The position numbers were made by a program, and so were the translations under genes. Below are positions 27,838-35,781 of a stretch of DNA of 64,000 nt, one piece after another. The notes below the pieces were generated by a model. It did no database searches, had not been told where the DNA came from, and saw only the letters and a list, made by a program, of their open reading frames with translations. Position 1 is the stretch's first letter; each line of letters opens with the position of its first letter. The stretch spans positions 1 to 64,000 of the forward strand of contig NZ_JANKHG010000001.1 of NCBI RefSeq assembly GCF_024623725.1. The letters are read 5' to 3'. The DNA comes from Limnobacter parvus. Lineage in GTDB: Bacteria; Pseudomonadota; Gammaproteobacteria; Burkholderiales; Burkholderiaceae_B.

Positions 27838-29010
27838 TTATTTGAATTCAGACAGGGGCAGGGTTTTGAAACCGCGCATGCCCGCCAACAGAATTTCCTG
27901 ATCGTTCAATTGCACAACGCTTGCGGAAGGCAGTTTGTCGGAACGACGCGTCACTTGCAGGGTTTGAAAATCGTCTGTGCTGCGCGCCAAAATTCCGCGC
28001 GAACCCACCACCACCATAGAGCCGTCGGAAAGCACAGTGGCCCCGTTGAAAGTTTCACGCAAGTTGGTGGTCACTTCCTGCCACTGCTCACCACCGAATG
28101 GCAAACGGAACGCATTGCCCCGCAGGCCCACAGCCACAACGGTGCGCGTATCAGGCGCTTCGATCAAGGCAAAAATGGACCCATCGTAATCAATTTTTTT
28201 CGCGACCCAGCTTTCGCCTTCGTCGCTGCTTATCAGCACGGTGCCTTGTTCGCCACCCACCCACAATTCACCTGTTTTGCTCAACATCATGGTGTTGAAG
28301 TGGTAGTTGCTGGGGTTGTTGGTGCGGTCGCCCAGGTACGTCCAGTTCGCGCCCTTGTCGGTGCTTTTCAGCAACTGGCCATAGGCACCGGCCACAAATA
28401 CGGTCCCTGTTCCATTGACCATCACGTCCAGCAGGGGTTTGGATGGCCCTACTTCGAAATCGCCTTGCGCAAGGTCCATGGTGAACATGGCTTCTTCGGC
28501 CGCAATTTCCAGGCGCTCACGTTCTTCAGGCGCTGCATTGGCAGGCAACGAATCCAGTTGTTCCTGAAGGCTGTCCGCCCTCGCGCTTGCATTGTCCAAA
28601 ACAAATTGGTTGATGGTGGAGCCATCGATCAACTTGGTCCAGTTGGCACCCGCATCTTCGGTTTTCAACACAACACCATCGTGACCCACCGCGTAACCCA
28701 GGGCGTCATCGGCAAACGCCACCGAAGTTAATGTAATAGACACAGGCACCTTGCCCGCGGTCCAGGTTTGACCGTTGTCTTCGCTTTTCAGAATTTGCCC
28801 AAATTCACCTGTGGCAAAAAGGTTTTTACCGACACGTTCTACATCGAGCAACAAAGAGCGCGTAGCATTCACGCTGGGTATTGCGGGTATTTGCAGCAGA
28901 TCGACCTTGGCCGTGGACACGCCACCATAACCGATCAAACCTGCGCACAAAACTCCGCCAAACACCAGCGTGGAAGCCGCCTTGTTAGAAAAACGATTCC
29001 GGAGAAACAT
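27838..29010 (-). CDS. YCF48-related / BNR-type beta-propeller exported protein
   Basis: 390 residues with an N-terminal hydrophobic signal (TLVFGGVLCAGLIGYGG). Repeats of the form ILKSEDNGQTW, VLKTEDAGANW, LLKSTDKGANW and LISSDEGESW mark BNR/YCF48 propeller blades, at least six of them. AAGGA lies seven nucleotides before the ATG. It is located in the periplasm or outer envelope by inference. It sits between DUF1329 and the MMPL transporter and is 17 nt from the latter, so it is likely a partner of that transport system. Confidence 0.85.
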   Translation of the reverse strand: MFLRNRFSNKAASTLVFGGVLCAGLIGYGGVSTAKVDLLQIPAIPSVNATRSLLLDVERVGKNLFATGEFGQILKSEDNGQTWTAGKVPVSITLTSVAFADDALGYAVGHDGVVLKTEDAGANWTKLIDGSTINQFVLDNASARADSLQEQLDSLPANAAPEERERLEIAAEEAMFTMDLAQGDFEVGPSKPLLDVMVNGTGTVFVAGAYGQLLKSTDKGANWTYLGDRTNNPSNYHFNTMMLSKTGELWVGGEQGTVLISSDEGESWVAKKIDYDGSIFALIEAPDTRTVVAVGLRGNAFRLPFGGEQWQEVTTNLRETFNGATVLSDGSMVVVGSRGILARSTDDFQTLQVTRRSDKLPSASVVQLNDQEILLAGMRGFKTLPLSEFK

Positions 29011-29080
29011 TGAAGATCCTTTGAAATTGAAAAAGGCTACAAAGGGCGCTTGCCCCCTGTAGCCTGAATTTACCTAGCGA

Positions 29081-30448
29081 TTACTGAACGCCGAGACGAC
29101 GCAGGCCGGCAGGTGTGTAGTCTGCGCGATCAGGCGTGAAGTCGAACACAAACGGCTGTGCGGCTTCGTTGGTCAGACCGATGGTCAGGTAACGGCCAGA
29201 TTGCAGGTCGTACAACGCTTCAGCTGCGTAGAACGGAACCATTTCACCGTAGTACTGAATATTGTGTGCTTCAGCAACACGCCACAGCGCGCCTTTGCCA
29301 TCGTAGTGATCGATGATCGAGGCTTGCCAATTGTCTTCGTTCACGAAGAAAGTGCGCTTGGCGTAGATATGACGCGCGTCGCTCTTCAACGTGGCTTCTA
29401 CTTCCCAAACGCGATGCAATTCATAGCGCAGCACATCAGGATTCATGTGCAGTGGTTGGTGAATTTGCTTGTAGGTCAGCTTGTTGTCGGCCAACTTGTA
29501 CGCGTTGTACGGAATGTACATTTCTTTCTTGCCCTTCAGCTTCCACTCGTAACGGTCGGGTGCGCCATTGAACAAATCGTAGTTGTCTGTGGTGCGCAGG
29601 CCGTCAGCCGCTGTTCCTGGTGAGTCATATGCCACCTGCGGTGCACGGCGCACTCGGCGCTGACCCGCGTTGTACTGCCAGGCACGGCGACCTTCTGTAA
29701 CCTGGTCCAGTGTGTCATGTACCAACAGCACGTTACCGGAAACAGAAACTGGGCTCTTCAGGATTTGATAGAAGTAGAAGTTGATGTTGTCGTCTTCACC
29801 GGCCTTGTAGAAATTGGGCAGGTTGCGCGGAAACACCAAGGTATCTTCAATGCGGTTAATAATGAAAGAACCGTCACGTTCTACGGGAACCTGCACAAAG
29901 TCGCGCTTGGCAGCACCACCGCGGTAACGGGTCAGGTGGTTCCAGATTACCTCAACGCCATTTTGTGGAATCGGGAATGGAATCGCCTGTTCGAAACCTA
30001 CCACACTGTTACCGCCGTTCTCGGTTTTTGCATTGATGGCGTTTTTCTTGGCTGCGTCCAACACTTTCTTGGGGTAAGCCGTGCTGCGGTGTGTTTTGTA
30101 CACATTCATTTTGAACGTGGGGTACTTCTTCAGCATTTCCAGCTGACCTGGTGACAGGTTGGCTTTGTACTGTTCAGCATTGGCACCGGTGATGGTGAAC
30201 AATGGCTTTTCACTGGCAAACGGGTCGACCAAATGCTGGCCAGCCTTGTAGCCAGCTGGGCCCTTGGTTAAACCACCTGTGTAGGCTGGAATGGTGCCGG
30301 CAGCATTACCCGCCTTTTCCGCACCAAATTCCGTCAGGCTGGTGCCCAGCTTGGCAGCCTCTTGCGCGCTGACAGCCGCTTGCGCGGTGCCAACAGCAAA
30401 CAAGCTTGCCAAAGCAAGTGCTGTGAGCTTTGTTTGAAACTTCAACAT
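29081..30448 (-). CDS. DUF1329 family exported protein
   Basis: 455 residues with a clean signal peptide (MLKFQTKLTALALASLFAVGTAQA). The body has the DUF1329 pattern, including TEFGAEKAGNAAGTIPAYTGGL near the start, WNHLTRYRGG mid-protein, KKEMYIPYNAYKL and RHIYAKRTFFVNEDNWQ toward the end. The family is periplasmic or outer-membrane associated and almost always paired with DUF1302, as here. A near-perfect GGAGGAG ribosome-binding site precedes the ATG, so strong translation is likely. Biochemical role unknown. Confidence 0.92.
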   Translation of the reverse strand: MLKFQTKLTALALASLFAVGTAQAAVSAQEAAKLGTSLTEFGAEKAGNAAGTIPAYTGGLTKGPAGYKAGQHLVDPFASEKPLFTITGANAEQYKANLSPGQLEMLKKYPTFKMNVYKTHRSTAYPKKVLDAAKKNAINAKTENGGNSVVGFEQAIPFPIPQNGVEVIWNHLTRYRGGAAKRDFVQVPVERDGSFIINRIEDTLVFPRNLPNFYKAGEDDNINFYFYQILKSPVSVSGNVLLVHDTLDQVTEGRRAWQYNAGQRRVRRAPQVAYDSPGTAADGLRTTDNYDLFNGAPDRYEWKLKGKKEMYIPYNAYKLADNKLTYKQIHQPLHMNPDVLRYELHRVWEVEATLKSDARHIYAKRTFFVNEDNWQASIIDHYDGKGALWRVAEAHNIQYYGEMVPFYAAEALYDLQSGRYLTIGLTNEAAQPFVFDFTPDRADYTPAGLRRLGVQ

Positions 30449-30476
30449 AAAAATCTCCTCCAGAGTGTCTCTGTTC

Positions 30477-32342
30477 TTAGAATGAGTATGAGCCGGTTAG
30501 CGAAATGAAATCACGGTCGCGCAGTGGGTCGAAATCAGCTGCGTTAGTAAAGGTTGTGTAGTTGATTGAGCCTTTTGTATTGGCATCAAATTCGAAACCA
30601 AGACCCAAACCAACTGATTGACGACCTTCGTTGAATACTTGTCCAGGCTCTGGTGACCAACCATCCACATCGTGAGACCAAGCTATGGACGGAATCAAGT
30701 CCACACCTAAGAACGCGTCTCTATAAGTCGCTTGCGAACGAAGACGATATCCCCATGAAAAGTCAGTTACGTAACCTTCGTTTCCACGCACTGTGCCGAA
30801 TACTGGATTTCTGCCATAACGCTGACCGGGCGCTACGTCAGGCAATCCATTCACGAACACAGCACCAACTTCGGCAATAAATACCACTTGGCTTGAGTTC
30901 AAAGCACGATCGAATGTCTTGATGAACGCGGACTGAATCTGAGTCACGTCAAAGCGATCGAAGCCCTGAAACGCTTGCCCAGGAGCCAATGCGCGAATGC
31001 GCTGGTCAAGCGGATTGCCGGCAGTGCCCACGCCAGCCCCTAAGGTCGAGGCAAGCAAATCATTTGCATTCAGCTGAATGGGCACATCTTGAGCAAGTGA
31101 AATCTCGCCCGCTACCGACCAACCTCCGAGATTGGTTGACGCACTCAGGCCAAATACAGGGATATCCTCTGCATAATCTACGAAGTAACTACCACCACCG
31201 CCAGCTAAAGCACGCGGTAAAGCATTCCCAGGAGTTAGCCCCACCAACTCAGAGTTGACCAGTGCCCCCCCGGGACCCAGCGGTAATTGAGCGGGTGTCG
31301 GTGTATTACTTGCTCTTACACTGATTAATGGCAAGCGACTATGGTAATTCAGGTAGTAAGCACCAAATTCGGTGTCAAGGCTGGATACATAATTGCGCAG
31401 CGCGAAACCGAACTGACCGTTGTCATCGGGTTGATTGTCTGCAGAGCGAACCACTGGACCGCCCTGAACGGCAAAGCCCGGTGCCAAGTTAGTAGAATCC
31501 GGCAGAGGTGCCGCGAACGCCAAGCGATCGCAACCATCCGCCGCAAAATCGTTGGTCGAAAAATAAGTACCACATCCCTCAGGTACCGTCTTGCGCCACT
31601 TCAGCTGGTAAAAAGCTTCCAAGCTGGTGTTATCAGTTACGCCCAAATTGAAATACAGCATTTCTGTGGGGGTGAAACCCTCTTTCAAGTCGGCACCAGG
31701 CCTACGAAACGCAGAAACGTCAATAGTGTTCAAACCAGAAATTGCACTTGGAATAAACAGGCTTTCGCCCCAACTGATGACTTGACGCCCTAGGCGGAAA
31801 TCCAGTGGTTTGTCCGCCACGGTGGTGTTCATATAAAAGAAGGCATCAAGAACGTCAATGCCGTCAAATCGGGCGTAGGGATGAAATCCGCTGTCGTTTA
31901 GTTTCTGATTGCGCGCGTTGCTGGTAGGTTCATGACCGTGAAACACTTCGTCGTTATTCAGCGTGTGGTCATAGAACCACTTCACACGGCTAAAGAAGCC
32001 ATAGTTGTCCTTCTTCAATTCGAAATCGTGCACACCCTTGATAATCGTCGAAAAGGCGTCGCCTTTATCGAAGTTCAAATTACCGTCGTCGGACGTATTT
32101 GAAAAACCTGTGCCGTTTGCACCATCAGATGAGACGTTTCCTTGGCTGTAAAGCGCTCGATCCCTGTTTTCAACTCGGAAGCTTGTACCAGCACTGATCG
32201 TCGAGTTAATGCTCAAATCAAAATCGCCAATTTTAAAGTCTTTGGCCTGCGCAGGCATTGCCGCAGCAGCAAGCACCGCAGCGGCAAACATGTTGCGAAC
32301 TGCAACATTTGTTTTTGTTTTAGAAAAAGAATGTTTGTTCAT
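30477..32342 (-). CDS. DUF1302 family outer-membrane protein
   Basis: 621 residues with a signal peptide ending AAAAMPAQA. Long beta-barrel-like body with DUF1302 landmarks: FKIGDFDLSINSTISAGTSFR at the mature start, VISWGESLFIPSAISGLNTIDV mid-protein, and the C-terminal strand ISLTGSYSF ending in Phe, the usual BAM recognition. First gene of a four-gene unit (DUF1302, DUF1329, YCF48, MMPL). Its upstream region carries the candidate TetR operator. Probably the outer-membrane channel of the system; this is inference from fold and context. Confidence 0.92.
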   Translation of the reverse strand: MNKHSFSKTKTNVAVRNMFAAAVLAAAAMPAQAKDFKIGDFDLSINSTISAGTSFRVENRDRALYSQGNVSSDGANGTGFSNTSDDGNLNFDKGDAFSTIIKGVHDFELKKDNYGFFSRVKWFYDHTLNNDEVFHGHEPTSNARNQKLNDSGFHPYARFDGIDVLDAFFYMNTTVADKPLDFRLGRQVISWGESLFIPSAISGLNTIDVSAFRRPGADLKEGFTPTEMLYFNLGVTDNTSLEAFYQLKWRKTVPEGCGTYFSTNDFAADGCDRLAFAAPLPDSTNLAPGFAVQGGPVVRSADNQPDDNGQFGFALRNYVSSLDTEFGAYYLNYHSRLPLISVRASNTPTPAQLPLGPGGALVNSELVGLTPGNALPRALAGGGGSYFVDYAEDIPVFGLSASTNLGGWSVAGEISLAQDVPIQLNANDLLASTLGAGVGTAGNPLDQRIRALAPGQAFQGFDRFDVTQIQSAFIKTFDRALNSSQVVFIAEVGAVFVNGLPDVAPGQRYGRNPVFGTVRGNEGYVTDFSWGYRLRSQATYRDAFLGVDLIPSIAWSHDVDGWSPEPGQVFNEGRQSVGLGLGFEFDANTKGSINYTTFTNAADFDPLRDRDFISLTGSYSF

Positions 32343-32478
32343 GTAGCCCCCAATAATTATTGAATAGGCAAGCGAAAGCGCCTGCGTTTAACCGGCCATG
32401 CCCCTGAACGGAGAGTGGCGGTAAATCAACTGAAAAATCGAATAGTTGCTCCGGCCTGCGAAAGGCGCGAACCAACCA

Positions 32479-32517
32479 TCATGGGGAACTTCGGGAACCT
32501 TGAGAAAAATTAGACAT
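32479..32517 (-). CDS. 12-codon leader-like open frame with a strong ribosome-binding site
   Basis: GGAGGTGAC directly precedes an ATG that opens 12 codons (MSNFSQGSRSSP) and a TGA, ending 136 nt before the DUF1302 start. The ribosome-binding site is stronger than that of the DUF1302 gene itself. It may be a regulatory leader peptide or a chance arrangement. Confidence 0.3.
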   Translation of the reverse strand: MSNFSQGSRSSP

Positions 32518-32595
32518 GTCACCTCCAGTTATTGCACCTTGATTGATGCTTTGATTTCATTTTTTTGCATAGTGTAAAACAGCTTTCTAAAAAAA

Positions 32596-32617
32596 CAAAA
32601 CCGTAATTACAGTTTTG
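32596..32617. promoter_or_regulatory. 22-bp palindrome, candidate TetR operator
   Basis: CAAAAC-C-GTAATTAC-A-GTTTTG is a near-perfect palindrome with one mismatched pair. It lies between the tetR stop and the DUF1302 start and overlaps the -35 area of a plausible promoter. Its size and symmetry suit a TetR dimer or dimer pair. Confidence 0.55.
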
Positions 32618-32721
32618 CTTATTTAGAGTGTCTTAACTAAAAATGTACCACCGGAGTAACATGAAATGTTGCGCGATTTGTCAATCAATGCAAATTAGTA
32701 GTAATTTCACTACAAGCCTTG

Positions 32722-33381
32722 CTAGGGCTGGATTCCAAGGTAACGGCTTACCACATCCTGAATTCGGATTTCAAATTCTTGCGTTCTGAATTTGATCGGG
32801 CCTGCATCGCGCAAACGCGCGTTGTGAAGCGCGCCATACACCACCTGAATTGCAAATGCCAAAGCCCGCAATGGGTCTGGATGAACCGCGTGGTCAATAT
32901 GTGGCAACAATGGTTTTGATACGGTGGTGATGAAGCCAAAACCCACATCTCGCATGGGCGTGGATTCCAGCGCGCCTTTGGATTCGCGAATAAATGCTTC
33001 GGTAAGGATTGAACTGTATTCACCCTGAAAAATACCGACCAGAAAACTGACCACTTCGTTGCAAATCAACTTGCCATTGACACCCGCCCAAATGCGATCA
33101 TCGAACTGGCTGGCCGCGCTCATTAACAGTTCCTGACAGCTTTCAGCAATTAATGCGTCGAAGTAGCTTTCTTTGTCTTCGAAGCGGCTGTAGAAAGAAC
33201 CCACCGTGCAACCCGCTTCAGTGCAAATGTCTTTGATGGAAATTTCCTCTAGTACACGGGTGTGCAAAAGCTTACGGCCTGCTTTCAACAGATCGTGTCG
33301 CTTTTGCAAGCTGCGCGCCTGCATGGCGGGGCGCACACCTTGGGTGTTTTCAACTGCGGCTGCTTTGGCTTGAGTTTTCAC
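32722..33381 (-). CDS. TetR/AcrR family transcriptional regulator
   Basis: 219 residues. The N-terminal HTH domain spans about 25-75 with SIKDICTEAGCTVGSFYSRFEDKESYFDALI, a classic TetR recognition helix region. The C-terminal ligand domain has no recognisable subfamily signature. The start at 33381 is GTG without a good ribosome-binding site; an ATG at 33324 would still keep the HTH. It lies upstream of the DUF1302 operon in the same direction, with a palindrome between them, and downstream of the hydrolase lipoprotein gene. It is the obvious candidate repressor of this cluster. Confidence 0.88.
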   Translation of the reverse strand: MKTQAKAAAVENTQGVRPAMQARSLQKRHDLLKAGRKLLHTRVLEEISIKDICTEAGCTVGSFYSRFEDKESYFDALIAESCQELLMSAASQFDDRIWAGVNGKLICNEVVSFLVGIFQGEYSSILTEAFIRESKGALESTPMRDVGFGFITTVSKPLLPHIDHAVHPDPLRALAFAIQVVYGALHNARLRDAGPIKFRTQEFEIRIQDVVSRYLGIQP

Positions 33382-33392
33382 TGGAAATAGTT

Positions 33393-33413
33393 GCGCCCAC
33401 TGGGAGTGGGCGC
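33393..33413 (-). terminator. strong hairpin after the hydrolase gene
   Basis: GCGCCCACT/AGTGGGCGC forms a perfect 9-bp stem with a 3-nt loop, 40 nt beyond the stop of the minus-strand gene ending at 33454. The following sequence (AACTATTTCC) is a poor U-tract, so termination may be weak or Rho-assisted. Confidence 0.4.
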
Positions 33414-33453
33414 TGCAAGTAATCTATAGGTACCTGAATTATGGCATTAAATT

Positions 33454-35556
33454 TCAAAATGCGGGCAAATTCAAGCTGCCCCGCAAGGCCACCAATGGGG
33501 TAAGCAGGTCACGCGAACCCGTGGCCAGGTATTGTGGATGGTAGCCGTACACCATCAGGCCAAGGCTTTCACCGTCGGCCAGGCGTTCAGCAACGCCGGT
33601 TAGTTCAACATGGCGTTGACCAAAACCACGAATGGGCGTGACCTGATCGTCGATCAAGCGCCATCCGCCATTTCGATTTACACCCAAACCCACAAACAAA
33701 ATAGGATCGCAACCGGGCTCCAGCCCCAGCAAACCAATTGGCGACATGGCTGTGGCGGCATAAAGTTCGCTACACACTGGGTTCATTACCATGTCCACAG
33801 CCGGTGCAATTTCAAACGTGGCAGTGGGAACACCGGCAATGGTGTTCACACCCACAGGCAATTCAATGGGCATCACAGCTGGGGCAAATGGGTAACGCAA
33901 TATACCGGTCACTGCACTCGTCAACACGCTGAGTGGATCAGTCCCTGGGGTGAAGTCAACGGCAATTGGCGCAATCGCGGATTCAGTGGGCTGGCCTTTG
34001 CCTTTTGGTACAAGCTGATCGAAAAATGTACTTTCATTGACCCACACGGCTGCATTTTCTGAAGCGGTGCCCTGCCCCACGTCGTCGTTCAAACTTATGC
34101 ACACTTTGCCTTTGTTGTCGGCAAGCGTGTTGAATGCCGTCGATTCGCTGCCCTCTTTGATGGTTGCTGCTTCTTGCGCAGTGAACAGCTTTTCAACCAG
34201 GAATGCGAACTGCGCGTCAGGAATCGCGAGGTCGCCACACGCGAATGGGCCGCCGGGTTTCTGGAATTCAATTTCGTTCAACCCATTCTGCACACCCTGC
34301 TCGGTCAAATCACCAAGGCCGGGAATCATTGATGGCGATAGCGGAAGAATGTGGCCGCTTTGGTGGGTCAGCAAGCGCACATCGGCTTTGTTGCCTTCGG
34401 CATTTTCCAGTTCACGGTAGCAAGTGAAGTTGTGCAGGGCGTCGTTGAAATTAAACAGCGTGTCGCGGAATCCCTGCGTGAACAGAATGTCCACTGGGTC
34501 GGGCGTTCTTGGTGCCAAGCCGGGTGTTACTTCACTTTGAAGAAAGGTTTGTGCACCGGGGGCTTCGGCATCGCACCAATAACTGGGGCTGTGGTAACGG
34601 AAAAACTCCAAAGCGCCTGCCGGAAAACGATTGGCGGTGCTACCGCGCAAAAGCGTTTCACGAATCAAGTTGTCTTGTCCGCTGGTCAGCACAGCCGTGG
34701 GGTCGCCAGCTTGCAGCTTGGGTTGCAGCGAACCAGCTTCCCCACCCGCCACCAACAGCAAAGCCCAGCCCGATTTCACAACGCCCACAGGATCTATATT
34801 GCCATCAGTGGGCTCAAAGTTTTCAATGCCGTATGCGCCGCCGGGGTTCAGGCTGTAGCGCAGGTCGTTCCAGGCAATGTCGGGTGTTAGCGCATCAAGT
34901 CGCTTAAGCGGGTCAATGTTGTGAATCAACATTTGGTAGCCACCACCGTAACTGCCACCTGTGGCACCCGCCACCATATTGAATTCACGGTCGCCTGCGG
35001 GTTTGTCGCTGGCGTAGCGCAGCCAGTCCAGGTTGGCTTCCGCCCAGTCCAGAATTTGAAGTAAATCCTGGCCTTCGAAGTCGGGGTCGAGCACGCGAAC
35101 TGTGCCACCACTTTCGCCGAAACCGCGTTGGTCAATGCTGATTACACCTGCGCCTGCTTCAATCAAATTGCTCATGATGCCGCGCGGTGCAGTTGCGCGC
35201 GCGCCACCGTAGCCATGGCCTTCCAGTACAAGGGGGTTGCCCTGCGCGCAATTGAATTCAGCGGGTTCCATTACAGTGAAAGCGATGTTTGCACCACTGG
35301 CTGATTGCAAATTCACACTGTAAATGCCACCGCCCGCGCGGGGCTGCTGCGCGTTTTCGCTGCAAGCCGGGGCGTTGAAGTCGCGGACCATACCTTCGAA
35401 ATCGGGGTTGGCCGCGTTGGCCAACAGACGAACCTGCTCAACTTCTTCATTCGGATTGGTGGGGTTACCCGGGTTGGCGCTGCCAATTGAATTGTCATCG
35501 CTGCCGCAGGCTGCCAAGCCTATGGCAACAAAGGCCAAAGTAATTACTGCTTTCAT
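33454..35556 (-). CDS. alpha/beta-hydrolase (S15/CocE-like) lipoprotein
   Basis: About 700 residues from ATG 35556, which has AGGAG eight nucleotides upstream; the longer in-frame start at 35736 adds an unrelated segment. The lipoprotein signal MKAVITLAFVAIGLAACGSDD contains the lipobox LAAC. The hydrolase core has GHGYGGARATAPRG, then VISIDQRGFGESGG and the nucleophile elbow GGSYGGG, as in S15/CocE-type acyl hydrolases. A C-terminal beta-rich domain with PFAPAVMPIELPVG follows. Substrate unknown. It lies upstream of tetR in the same direction and is perhaps part of the same envelope regulon. Confidence 0.85.
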   Translation of the reverse strand: MKAVITLAFVAIGLAACGSDDNSIGSANPGNPTNPNEEVEQVRLLANAANPDFEGMVRDFNAPACSENAQQPRAGGGIYSVNLQSASGANIAFTVMEPAEFNCAQGNPLVLEGHGYGGARATAPRGIMSNLIEAGAGVISIDQRGFGESGGTVRVLDPDFEGQDLLQILDWAEANLDWLRYASDKPAGDREFNMVAGATGGSYGGGYQMLIHNIDPLKRLDALTPDIAWNDLRYSLNPGGAYGIENFEPTDGNIDPVGVVKSGWALLLVAGGEAGSLQPKLQAGDPTAVLTSGQDNLIRETLLRGSTANRFPAGALEFFRYHSPSYWCDAEAPGAQTFLQSEVTPGLAPRTPDPVDILFTQGFRDTLFNFNDALHNFTCYRELENAEGNKADVRLLTHQSGHILPLSPSMIPGLGDLTEQGVQNGLNEIEFQKPGGPFACGDLAIPDAQFAFLVEKLFTAQEAATIKEGSESTAFNTLADNKGKVCISLNDDVGQGTASENAAVWVNESTFFDQLVPKGKGQPTESAIAPIAVDFTPGTDPLSVLTSAVTGILRYPFAPAVMPIELPVGVNTIAGVPTATFEIAPAVDMVMNPVCSELYAATAMSPIGLLGLEPGCDPILFVGLGVNRNGGWRLIDDQVTPIRGFGQRHVELTGVAERLADGESLGLMVYGYHPQYLATGSRDLLTPLVALRGSLNLPAF

Positions 35557-35781
35557 GGTGGTGTCTCCTGCCATCTCCGCTTTGAAAACCAAAGTCGGGG
35601 AATTTTTGTGTATTGCTTTGTTACTGGGAGATGACAGGAAATGGATGCGGGGGCAATTCGGTCTGTGTCGGCTTGGCGACACAGGGTTGCAAATGTCATG
35701 GGTCGCCAAATGAACCAACGACATGCAACTAGACACTTAAATGGAATAAACCGTTGTTTCGCTTCTGCAGGTCCCCAATCC

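Larger units (their letters stand above)
32343..32721 (-). promoter_or_regulatory. 379-bp upstream region of the DUF1302 operon
   Basis: No protein-coding gene of normal size lies here. The region holds a 22-bp palindrome (32596-32617), a possible promoter just downstream of it on the minus strand (TTGTTT, 16-nt spacer, TACACT), and a 12-codon open frame with a strong ribosome-binding site (32479-32517). The rest, including the AT-rich stretch near the tetR end, shows nothing I can define. Confidence 0.5.

Noticed and set aside
27910-28731. 273-codon plus-strand frame
   Set aside because: Antisense to the YCF48-type gene; no recognisable fold and composition typical of a shadow.
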